From the NCBI GenBank assembly GCA_008933995.1, contig WARS01000015.1, positions 5,831,861-5,895,860 on the forward strand: a stretch of DNA of 64,000 nucleotides. Reading direction: 5' to 3'. Every line of letters starts with the position of its first letter. The first letter of the stretch is position 1. The notes under the pieces are model-generated. The model saw only the letters and a program-made list of their open reading frames with translations, was not told the origin of the DNA and did not search any database. Below, piece by piece: positions 19,201 through 31,200 of this stretch. Made by a program: the position numbers and the translations under genes. The DNA is from Datnioides undecimradiatus. Taxonomy: Eukaryota; Chordata; Actinopteri; Lobotiformes; Datnioididae.

Positions 19201-22200
19201 CATAAACCTCAGCCTGTAGATCAACATTGCATGTTGCGTTTATATACAATATATTTATGCATTCACCTACTTTATTTTGTGTAAATCACACTGCACCCAT
19301 GTCCAATAAGGTTTAGCTGTTATAGCTGGTGGTGGAATGTAGCAAAGTACCTCTACTCGATTAGGCCTAATGTACATGTGGTAAGTGTAACTAAGTACAT
19401 TTACTCAAGTACTATACTGTTCGGGTTTTAGTTAATACAGGTTGTAGGCTAATTTTGTGCTTTTATTTCTGCTGCATTTATATAAAAGCTTTGTTACTTT
19501 AAAGATTTGTTATATTTATAAATTATGATATAAAGCAGGTTAAGCTACACAACAGAAATCTACATAAAGTATAGGTATAAATTAAAATTAGCCCCAATCT
19601 TACCTACTGCAACATTAAAGTGACGAACACATTGATGCATCGCTAATTACGAAATTAGCCATTCTGCATAATGAATACTTTCGATTTTTATGCAAATATG
19701 AACTAACATTTACTTGTAACAGAGTATTTCTCACGCTTTTACTTCAGTAAAAGGTCTGTGCACTGCTTCCACCGCTGCATATGTGTTACTGTGACTGAAA
19801 CAAGGAGGATAATGCAGGTTTAACTACATGCAGCGTGGTGTTGACCCCCCCGACCGATCAAAGACAGAGGAGGTGCTAAATTGTATTGATGACTTGAATA
19901 AAGTTTACGAGGTGCACTGAAGGCAGCAGTAGCGCCAGTGGAGCTCCAACCCCTCCCCTCCCCTCCCACACACACACACACTCACACTCCCCCCTCCCGT
20001 CTCCCTCTCCCCACCCCCTCTGTCTCTCCGCCTGCTTGCACTCTGCAGCAGTGAACCGGCTGCTGATTCACCACGGCGGCGCTGCCTCTCTCAGCAGCGT
20101 CACTCTATTTAAATTCACTCAGCCCGTCGCTGTCGGCATCTTCTGCCTGCGTCCGAGAAGTTGTGACCAAAAAACGCCGGATAAAGTGTCTTTGTGCTCA
20201 CATACACAACCCCGGCTTATATTTTCTCCCTCATCATGTCTACAGAGATGCGGCGTGCCAGCACAACTGCGGTAAGTGGGAGAGCAGAGGAGTTACGGGG
20301 AGCTAGGAGACTGATTTAAAAGAAACGCTTGTCTCGTCATTGTTTAACAGCCTGTAGCTTCTCTGCTGTGCATGTAAAGAGACCGGGCACTGTTACAAAA
20401 AAAAAAGTTTCACCGCAGTTTTCAGAGCTGCAAACCAGCGTGTGTCCATTCATTCCTGATTCGAGTCACTGTTTAATTTTTTTAATGAAACCGGTCGCTT
20501 TGGACAGACTTGTTTGCCTTATTTCTGTTTAAACTTCCTCTATCCTACCGGTTATTGTCCTTTTACACGTGCGGAGGCGTTGTTCCCTAAATTACTGTTG
20601 ACTGGGTTATTTTATTACAGCAGCTGAAATAAATGAACCAATCAAGTCTGGATCGGATCGGACCGGTCTGGATCCTGCAGAGACGTATTCTCCGTCTTTG
20701 CAGTGTTAAAACGTGAGCTGCTGGAATCGCGTATTTTACTGTTTGTCTATATTTAGCCGAGCTTAATCCCGTCTTATGTAATGTGTCAGAAACATGGTAA
20801 AGACAGCGTGGCCTGGCTGTTATTGTGACTGTATCAGTGTTTTTCAAAGTAAGGTTGAAGGTATCCTCAGGCAGGATTAATGATCACTCTGCCCTTCACA
20901 CTGCATGTGAATCTACACAGCTAAAACCAAGTTTCCCACCTCAGTGACACAGCAAAATGTTGTTTTCACAGCTTCCAGTGCAGGCAATAGGCCCATTTTA
21001 GCTGCATCTAAAATGTCCTAATAATAGCTTATTGTTTCAAGGATCAAAGACAGCTGTATCCTCGCTTCTTGACGCTGAAGTTGTCGAGCTTTCCTTCAGA
21101 CTCATCTGTGATGCCTTCTGTTGTTTTTTTTAATCTTGTTTGTGTTAAAGGACAACAGCAGCTGTGGCTCATGTGCAGACCTTCACAATGTAAAAGTACA
21201 ATTGTGGCTGTTTTCAGTAATCATGCCTCCATCACCAGGTCCCGATCAAGAACATCGAGAGGGAGCTGATCTGCCCGATCTGCAAGGAGCTCTTCACCCA
21301 CCCGCTGATCCTGCCCTGCCAGCACAGCGTCTGCCACAAGTGTGTCAGAGAGCTGCTGATGCTCAACCATGAGGACTCTTTTGATGCCGGCTCCGAGTGC
21401 TCCCTGCCGGGCAGCCCCAGGTCCAGGGTGCCGTCCCCTTCCATGGAGAGGCTAGACAGGCTTGTGAGATCAGGTGGGTCTCGGGGTAAGGATCCAAAAG
21501 TATACATATTTTTTTCTGCAAGTTAAATTAAATGTGGTCTTTTCATATAACGGGATATATTTATGTACAGCTTAGTGCAGGGAGGTGACTCTCTCATTTG
21601 TCTATGGTTTAAAATATTTCACAACAGTGTGTGGAGGCATTAGTAGAAGCAGTGCTCATGCTATTGTTGAGCAGGCCAGTCAGCCTGATTATGAGAGTTG
21701 TTATGTGAGCTGATGGAAGCTAATAATCAGGCGATGGTTGCACAGGAAATGCAAGCATTAAGTGCCTACTAATGTTCCAGGGGATGGCAGTATGAGTTTT
21801 GTCTCAGTATCGCCAACTTCCTGTTACATTGTCTTCCTGATTCCCTTGAGTTCACTTTTTAGTTCTGCTGTCATTGCTGCATTCAACAGGTTTCAATGGC
21901 TGAAGCCTGGGATTTACTTCTGTAGAAAAGACAAAAGGCTTAAAAATATTCCACAATTAAGGAAATATATGGTTACAGAAGGGCATATTCTATTACCTAA
22001 CAAACAAAAAGGTCAGTCTCACTGTGAGGAGGATTTCATGAACCAATAAGCAAATCTTTAGCAAATGCAAATTTAAGCTCAAGAGCGACTGGGTCAATAG
22101 AAACCCCGAACAATAGGATGGGCCAGGCATTATTGTATGATATCAGTGAATTAGTGTGGCAAAGACACCACCCCCTCCCTCTCTTGTCCCAGATAAAGAA

Positions 22201-25200
22201 GAGCAAACATAAAAAAATGATTTAATAATTTTCCTGCTCAGCCATAACATTGTCTGTCATCACTTCTGCCTCTAATCCTGTCTGCTTCCACAGGCTTCAT
22301 TACAGAGACAGCACAGGAACTTGACAAGCTGTAGTTTTTGTCTGCTGCGAGAAAAGAAATGTTGACAAGCTCTCTCAAGCACTAATTGTCTTCACTGTCT
22401 GCCTCTAATGGCCCAGGGGCATCAAACATCCCCTTCAATCATTCAAGGGCTCATGGATTCATTTTCAAATGTTTCAGGAACAGGCAGCAGCGCAGCTATC
22501 ATTTTCACTCCACCTTTAATCGGATATAGAGGCATATGTGTGTACGTTCCGTACACGAGTGAACAAAGCACATCTGTAAGCTCCTTTAAGGCATTTTAAA
22601 CTCTTAAAACCGAGCTGAGCTGAAGGGAGGGAGGGAGGTGCAGGTAGCTGAGTTAACTTGTCACAATATTTTTAAGGTCTCTGCTTAAACACATGGCACC
22701 GCTGCAGCCAAGCTTGAACAGGTCAATGTCTAAGCCTTAGACAGCACGGTGGGACACAAGGCTGCCTTTCTGCCTTCTGAGAGCTCTGGGCTACAGGCCA
22801 TTTCCAGAACGTCGTTTCCCCATTTGTACTGTTTTCCAGCTTTCATCCTTCATACAAATTCAAAGCAGGTTTTTTAGTGTTCATACAGGAAAAGTGACAA
22901 AGCTAAGTATAGATTATCCATCAGCCTACATGCATATACACATAAAAAACATCAGACTTTTGAGTTTAAGAATGACTGTATCGTCCAACAATGCAGCGCA
23001 TAAAGGCAATTGAGGTGCTACAGCCACAAAAATATCCAGAAAAACAATATAAACAATATATAACTAATATAAGAAATGATCCTTGTGAAAGCTGTATAGT
23101 CTGTTAATTGGTTTCTCATTCCACTGTATAAAATCAGTGTGTAGTATGAAACTGGGGCACAACTGAGGACCTGGCAGAGAGGATATAAATATCCACTGCA
23201 TCACTGGTGTTAAACATTTTGCTTGTGTTTTAAGATTTTAAATGCATTTCTTTAGGTTTGCATGCATAACACTTGTGCATATTGAATAGCTGTGTCCCAA
23301 ATCCATTCTACCCACTTATTCTAAGCAATGCTTGATTATGTGCTGAAAAGATGCTTTGATGTTGACTAATGCACAAAGGGAATGTAGGAGCTGTAGCTGG
23401 GGAAACAACTGATTTTGGATGGTGATAACAAGGCACATAAGGAAGCAAAATAAGTGTCTTTATGAAGAATAGCTTTGCATTCATCTGTTTGATGTCCCAT
23501 GGTGTAAGTATGGTTTAATTTTTTTTATGTATACACTGTTAAATGTGTTGATTTCTTATATGCTACATGGAGAAAATGGTATATAGTTCATACACTATAC
23601 AGTTATGTGTTGTATGGATTTTGGATTTTAGTAAGAGAGTTCCTTGAGTCATAATGGTTGGCATCAAATATGTCTAAACAGTGGCCCATAGTGTATGATA
23701 CTGAGTGCCAAATGGCCTCACAGCTACACAGAGAATCTAAACCAGAGGACTAAGAGCTACAAAGATCCCCAGAGGTACAGTGGGGTGAACAACTTCTCAG
23801 GATCTATTCAGCCATTCATGCTTCAAAACCACTGAGACCAAGCTCCCAAACACAGCCTCCCTCATTCAGACTGCCCCCACCTTCAATGTCAATGCCTTCA
23901 TTCTTCACTGGCGGGACCGCATCTGTTGACGTAGGAAATAATCAAATCCTGCTTTTGAGTAAACAAATGTCACACCTTCCTGGAAGCCGGTTTGTGCACA
24001 AGAACAACTCTCATCTGTCTTTTCTATATTCTCACTCTGATTGTGAGTTGATGCACCTTGTTCTAAGCCATTTAAAACTTCATTTCATTTAAAGTTAATA
24101 AATGGTTAGCAGAATATCTCATGAAGTAATGGAGTTCATTCAGTCAACATGAACTATTCACAGGTTTTGTGCAAGTTGAATTCTCTTGGGGATTATTCAG
24201 TAAGGTTGTTCCCGTGTTAAGTGCATTTAATCAGCAGATTACAAAACACAAATTCTCTGTGCGTTAAGAATATTTAGGAAACCCCGAAGTACGTTATGAG
24301 CACATGAACTCCCAAACACAACAACTGAGTAATTCTGCCAAATACCTCCAACACTGGAAGATCAGATCATTGGTAGCCATGGTGACGCAACCTGCCAGTA
24401 AGGAATGAATGAGGGATTAAGAGAAGGGAGAGAAAGAAAATACTTAGGGCTATATTTATCAGTGTGCAGCTTGGACAAGCCTCACTGTGCCTGGACAGCA
24501 AACGACAGTTACTAAAACTCCATCAGCATTGTTTCTAAACTTCATCTTATTTTATGTTACTGGGGTTCAAACAGAGCATGATGCATTTATGTTCAACAGC
24601 TAACTCTTGACAAGTGCACTTAAAGGAAACATATGACAAGTTTGGGGAATATTACTGTTTTCTTTCTTGCAAACTTTTTATCTATGTAAGTTAAATACAA
24701 AGCTACAGTAAGGGGAAATTTTGCTTAGCTTAGCATTAATACTGGGTGTCTTGCCACCCTTAGTTACTGTTGCTATGCCTGTCAAGCTTTCGCTCACCAC
24801 AAATGCCATTTACAGTAAAAATGTGAAGTCATTTTTGTAACAATGGGTCCTTGATTTCAGGCACAGAGACAACAGAACTCTTTAGATGTAGACCATCAGT
24901 CTTGTCAACTCAGACTTTATCAGTGGTGGCTAGCAAAGTAAATGCTGTCTCCAGCTTTTTAATCTTTCCAGATGACTTTGGTTGGTTTTTAAAACATGAA
25001 TTCTGTAAAATGGTCTTTAAATGTGCACTTGATGGCTACATACAGGTCATGATGATAAAAGACCGAAAGCTAAAGCTGCTTGTGCAAAGGGAGGGGTTCA
25101 GTCAACAGCCACTTGTTGTGTTTAGCTTTAATCTTTACAAAAGCCGAAGTGTAAAAGGTGGTAGTACTGCTGGTAGGAGAATATTTTTACATTACTGGAT

Positions 25201-28200
25201 CGGGCCAAGATGGCTGTTTACTTTAGTTTGGCTTCATATTTTTCATGCAGACTTTTTCTCATCTGCCTCTCAGCAAGAAGGCAAATAAGCAATAAGCATT
25301 TCTCCAAATGTCACTATTCCTTTTTAATGGAAATTGCAAACCAGAAAGACCTGATTGATGTCTGAAGACCTCAGTGATATTGCAATAATATCTTCAAAAC
25401 GTATTATTTCTGAAAAGGTTTCAAACTTTGTTTTTAAGTTGCATGAATTTGTGCTCAAATTTTGGGCATAATTGTTAATAAGTGCACAGAGCAAGAGTTA
25501 ATTGCGCTTTAACAACTGTTCACATCCTGTATGTATATTTTAAGCACTCTGTTTTTCACTCTGAACTGCATTTTATTTTTTTCTAACAAGTTTTCCTTCA
25601 GTTTATTTCTGAGTTTTCTTTGTCATGATGTTTAAAACAAACTGGTTTCACACGTCACTTCACTTCACGTTATGTATTGTTTCATTTTTTTTCTTGTTGG
25701 TCTCACCTCACTTCTCTGTTCATTGCTTACAGCCACAGTGCGAAGGTCGTTTGGAAGTCGAGGTAGACGCGGGCTCCGTGTTTTGACTAGCTGTAGTAGT
25801 GAGTACAGAGTTATCGGAACCCCTGTGAACCCCTAGTTTGGTTCTACCTTTTCTCTACTTAGTCCACTTTAGCCCTGTCAACATGACCATACGAACTCAC
25901 ACCACTACTTAGTTAGAAACTAGAAGACTTACTGCTCTTTTATGACTTCCTAGACTCTTAAAGTTTGGTAATAATAGTTGACACTAAAGGGCAATGCCTC
26001 TTTAAAAATGTTCACTGAGCATAAAAGTGATTAAATTTAAAATTTATTATCGCAAGGAGGTGGAGTCCTTGACAAGGATATTGGCGGAATAGCAAACAAG
26101 GACTGAAACCAGTGAGAAAGTGGTGAGGATGTTTCCTAGGAGTTGTAGTGGGACAGGAATGTGTATTTGTGAGTGTCCCAGACCCCTGGTGTGTTTCTCT
26201 GTACACTGGCTAAGATTTGCATTCATTTTGCAAAACATGGTGGCAAGCAAAGCCGCTTTATTGAGCAGGAGAACTATAACTGTTTTTTCTGAGTCACACA
26301 CACAGACCCATACTGAGGCAAAACCTACAATATGTTTGGACTTGTTAAGATTCTTAACTGGCTCTTACTGTCTGATATCTTTTGTGCCTCCAGGGTACTG
26401 TTTATGCTTCACTCAACAGTCATTAAACAGTGTTTGAGAAACAGTTTATAACAACACAGACCTGTTTCAGCCTACGTCTAATCATTTTTCGCTTGGTGAA
26501 TTGAGAAAGCGTTGGGTTGCTGGCCAAGTAAAACAAGACTGAACATTAGACTTGTTGGCCAACTAATGCAGTTATTTGACATGCTCAGTGGATGTTTTTT
26601 AAGACTAAACATGTCATTCTAGTCTGTGTTTCAAAGAGAGGCAAATGGCCCCTCTATACCAATGCCTCCAAAGAATAAGACATTGAATAGAACAGCAGCT
26701 AACAATGAAGATGTGGCGTAACAATATAAATCTGAATTTAACGAAAGAAATCAGGAGAAAATAAGATGCACATTTAAACCTTAAAAACCTTAAGTGACTC
26801 AATTTTCTTCAGCCTTTCAGAGAACAGACTAACAATGGACACAGTTTTTGTACTTGGATAAGAAATGAGGAAACATTTAGATTTTTATACAAATCACAAT
26901 ATCACACACCCCTTTAGGCAGCCACTGGCAGAACTAAATGCCCATACAATGTTTAAGAGTTTTATGCATTAGAAATGAAAAATGACATGAAAGAATTTCC
27001 CTGGATTCAAGATCCCCGCACAGAGTGACCATATTTAGTTTTTCAAAAGCATATGCAGACACAAATGCGTTTGTAGGAAACTTTGTCTCTGTCGTGACTG
27101 ACGAGCATAAAAATGCTCCATCAGTTCAGGCATCAAACTGTGTCTGCAGATCAGTGCAGGAGAAAAAACCAAGCCCCTTTTTATACTGCAGTGACTCGTC
27201 AGTTTCTGCCTTTCATGCTGCAGACTCACACAAATACGCACTTTGCTGCGGGCGTCTCCTGTCTGCTTCTTGTTTGCTCACACCTGCTGTCCGAACAAGA
27301 GACCCGGAGTCGATGTGCAGTTCCCCAACACGCACACTGACTCAGGCTGATGATACACACATACATGCAGTCAGTGTCTCTTCAAGGTCATTCTTTGGTT
27401 TGAGTTTCTGACAGACTTGTCATTCCATCAAGTGACTTAACTTGTCTTAACAAGACCACGTCACCTTCATCACTGTCATCAGACTAAATTTCTTATCGTC
27501 ACGTCACACTGCAACGTTAAGTTCACTTTGTCATGTGAAATCAGGTAGGAAAGGTAATCGGCGTGTGATAAACAAAGCTCAGTATTAGGGCTTGTTGTCA
27601 AATCAGACAAATTCAGCCCCTCAGGCAATCAACTGTCCCTGCACTGTCACAGTCTTTAGTTCTGCTCATGTCACACGGCATGCACATAGTTACACATCCT
27701 GTTTTACATAGTTTACATGTTTGCTGTTCTGCCACTGCTTTTCCCTCAGCTACACCTTTTTTTTTATTTTGCAAAAGTGTTGTTTTGGAATAGTTTTCCT
27801 GTATTTCGCTTACCTGAGGAGTGTTTGATTTAATTTCCAGGTCCTCGGAAACGAAGTGGAAATTCTGGCTTGCAAACTGAGATAAATCCAGCACTCCTCG
27901 CTTCCCCTGTCCCCCAAAAACGTGAAGCAATATTTGTTTATTTGCTGTGTGGTGACTTCAGTTTGCTGGCTTTGAGCGTGTGTGTGTGGTGTGTTCAGTC
28001 GGTCTCCATTGCTTGCGTCTGTGATGTGACCTTGTGTGACGATTCCCACCTCATGTGATTGTGTTTGCTGCCTTGTTACGATGCTGCTGCATCAGTAACA
28101 AGCACAATACTGTGAGAAGCTCTTGAAAGCTTTGTTGCTTTAAGAGGAGTTGAACTGTCATGCAAAATGTGTTGATGCATTGAACTGGACATGTAAAAGT

Positions 28201-31200
28201 TCAACTGCAGAACATTTTATTTAATTTTGGTTAAGTTTTACTTTACAAAGTTTGATTTAGTTACATTGCTTGATTTGTTTTTCTGTGGTCCAGATCATTA
28301 CGAGCACTAAAATGCTCTTGGATTCTTGTAAATGTTGACTGACTTGCATTGTAAATTTTTTTTTTTGTCTTTAAAAGCTTCCAAGGACATCATTCTCCCC
28401 CCCAACTACCCTGTATCTCATCACTCTTCAGTCGGCCCCAGCGCTCTTGGAAAGACTCTTTTTCTGGACTTATTTCCCTGCATGACGACTGCCCATAAAG
28501 TTGCCTGTATCGATGTTTTGCTTCGTACATCCCTGTCTTCATGGAGCAGTGGTCATTGTGGAAATAAAGCACAAAGGGAGACATACTGAGGCCCTATTTA
28601 TGACGGCATTATCCACTATCAAAGGCATTTTTGCCATAAGATCATACTTGGCAAGTCATGTAGATGATGTCATACTGCTTTTGTGAATCTCATCTCAGAA
28701 TCTGTTGAACACAGTCGAGGGTTCACATTTTTCAAAGCCCTTATTTGACTCTAAACCATCCTTTCAGTGTAAACTGACGTTAAAGGACATTGTTGTTCGC
28801 ATGTCAACATAGGGCCTCAGACAAGATTGCATACTGGGGTGACCTGAGGCTATGAATCAATAGTACGCATGAGTTTTTCTCACTTGCTCTCCTCTACTCT
28901 CCTTCAGGCTCCGTCTCGTCCCCGGGGTGGCGTAGAGGATCAGTGACTCCCCGGGTCACCACCATCCCGTGCCCTGGCTGCCAGCATGACATCGACCTCG
29001 GCGAGCGCGGCATCAGCATGCTGTTCCGCAACTTCACCCTGGAGAGCATCGTAGAGCGCTACCGCCAGGCCGCCAGAGCTGCCGTTGCAATCATGTGTAA
29101 CATCTGCAAGCCTCCACAGCAGCAGGAGGCCACAAAGAGCTGCATGGACTGCAAGGCTAGCTACTGTAACGAGTGCTTCAAGCTCCACCACCCCTGGGGC
29201 ACACCCAAAGCTCAGCATGAATATGTTGGTCCCACCACAAATTTTAGGCCCAAGGCAAGTATCATCATCACCTGGGGAAGGATTTTTTTTATTTATTTAT
29301 TTTTTTAATTTTTTTCCCCTAAAGCCTTAAAGACCCCACACAAAAATTTCCTTCAGTTGCACCATGAACATCTTTCAGATAAGTTGTCACGAGTCAGAAG
29401 TAAACATTAGCATGTATAGATTTGTCATTGCTCAGTCTTTAAATAGTTAAATTTATCTGATATATATCAGCTGAAGAAGAAGGTGAAGGCAAACACCCGG
29501 AGATCTGCCACTATCTGGTTTCTCTTCTCCCTCTGAAATCCAACAATCTGATCAATTCCTTTATCTGAAAACACTTTCATAACACAATACACTGCAGTGC
29601 TCTTCGCAGTCCCTTTGTTGTCCAAGCAGCTAAATGCTGTCTGGGATAAAAAGATCTGGGCAGAAAAAGTGCTGATTTCAAATTCTATTTCCAAACGCGT
29701 CAGGAAATTCCTCACAGAGAGCTTTCTAGATGCTCTTAAAGTTTAGGTCATCTTTCTGTTTCACTTCAGCTAGCTCTTTATCACTGGCAAGTTAAAAGCC
29801 TCTTAACATACAGTTAAGTCTGTATGTATATATGTGTAGGTTTGGACCATGATTTTAACTCATTGTTTCGTTAAAATATTTCAGGTACTCATGTGTCCAG
29901 AGCATGAGATGGAGAAGGTGAACATGTACTGTGAGGTCTGCAGGCGACCTGTGTGTCACTTGTGCAAGCTGGGAGGATCCCATGCCAACCACAAGGTCAC
30001 CAGCATGAGCAGTGCCTACAAGATCCTCAAGGTACCTCATTCAGAGAAAAGACAGTGTGTGGGAGGTCGGTTTGAATACTCTGGGACTGTTGTGTTGTTA
30101 TCTATGATGACTGAGTAATTTGAGTGTAACACAATACCGGCTTATGATAACAAGGATTAAACTGAGCTTCAGCACAATGCAACTGTTAACAAAGACTTTG
30201 GATTGAGTCATTGCCAAGAAAAGCAGCCTAGGAGCTTGGATTTATTGAATTTTTTTTTTGTGGTGATCAGCAGTAATTTGTTGCCATGTGCTGCAAAATG
30301 CTGTCTTTTCCGAAATGTTTAGTTTACATTCTCAGAGGTTCGGCCTAGTGTCACTTGATTTATACAAATGCATTTCATACCCTGTAACTGAGCAAAAGCC
30401 TTAGAGTCATATTTTCACATTCAGTGGGATTAAAGCTGGGTCATCGCTGAAATATTTAACAAAAACCTGAAAAGCATCTTTTTGTTTGTGTTGTACCGCC
30501 CACTAACTGGCCCCTGAATCTCTCATCTGCTGCTGGAACATTAATGCCTGACCTGTACCTGTGCTGGCATGCACAGGCCCATAGATATCCATCTCTTTTT
30601 GTTTGGAAACTGAAACCCAGCCAGGCTAATGGGGTTAAAACTAATTGGTATCCCACGTGGCCATCAGATTTTTTCTTTATTTGCCATTCAGTAGCATTAA
30701 TCTCAATCTGTCTGAGTGTTTGCTGTAGTTCATGTGCTGAAAAAAAATGAAAGGTGATGTTTTTCTATGACTGTTTGGTTGCTACGATGGCTCCAGGCAA
30801 CACAAAAGCACATCCAGGCTTTTAACAAAGTAGGTTTAAAAACATATCGACTAGTAATTTAATCTTGTTGGCACGAGCGCTCCAGTTTAGTCGATGTGCT
30901 GCTTGGCTCAGAATCTGTGTGAAATCCAATCAGCTGCTCTGTGTTGACACAAACACTATGGTGATTAATATTTAATGAGACCATTTGTTCCCTATGATTT
31001 TGTGTGCATTGTTTCTTGAAATTGTCAGGAGATGTATCGCACAGGGTCACCCAGTCTGCGCATGTCCAGAAGTTTAAAATCAGTCAGGAAATACAATATT
31101 GCTGCAGCTACTCTCTCCTTGTCTTGAAAAGACATGTTTCACTTGCAGTGTTAAGGCCAGACAAACGAGAATGAGTATATATGTTGTATCGTGTTGACAT

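Larger units (their letters stand above)
16262..20235 (+). other. trim36 intron 1a with transposon-like elements
   Basis: About 4 kb. It holds a (TG)n run at 17174-17192, a perfect 18-bp palindrome at 17325-17342, a TIR element at 17680-18266, repeat fragments at 19140-19215 and 19325-19778, and then the promoter of exon 1b. No other gene is seen. Confidence 0.75.
21474..28907 (+). other. trim36 intron 2 (7.4 kb) with repeats and a candidate cassette exon
   Basis: The largest trim36 intron. It holds a probable repeat remnant at 23285-23720, a common fish repeat at about 24620-24750, a 66-nt potential exon at 25733-25798 and a weaker one at 27841-27921. A 145-codon open frame at 24851-25288 shows no recognisable domain. 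Confidence 0.7.

Noticed and set aside
20036..20275. Open frame overlapping exon 1b, apparent uORF
   Set aside because: It begins at TTG, not ATG, so it is not a normal eukaryotic start, and it reads a different frame from the trim36 exon.
24851..25288. 145-codon open frame in trim36 intron 2
   Set aside because: The longest intronic frame on the + strand, but it has no recognisable domain, no codon pattern like the neighbours, and lies just after a repeat. Probably chance.
27025..27411. 128-codon open frame in trim36 intron 2
   Set aside because: No recognisable similarity and no fitting splice sites in the trim36 phase.
28943..29308. Frame continuing past trim36 exon 3 into the intron (no GC donor)
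   Set aside because: Read-through would lose the conserved NFRPK-VLMCPEH junction and reach a stop soon after; the GC-AG splice explains the protein alignment.
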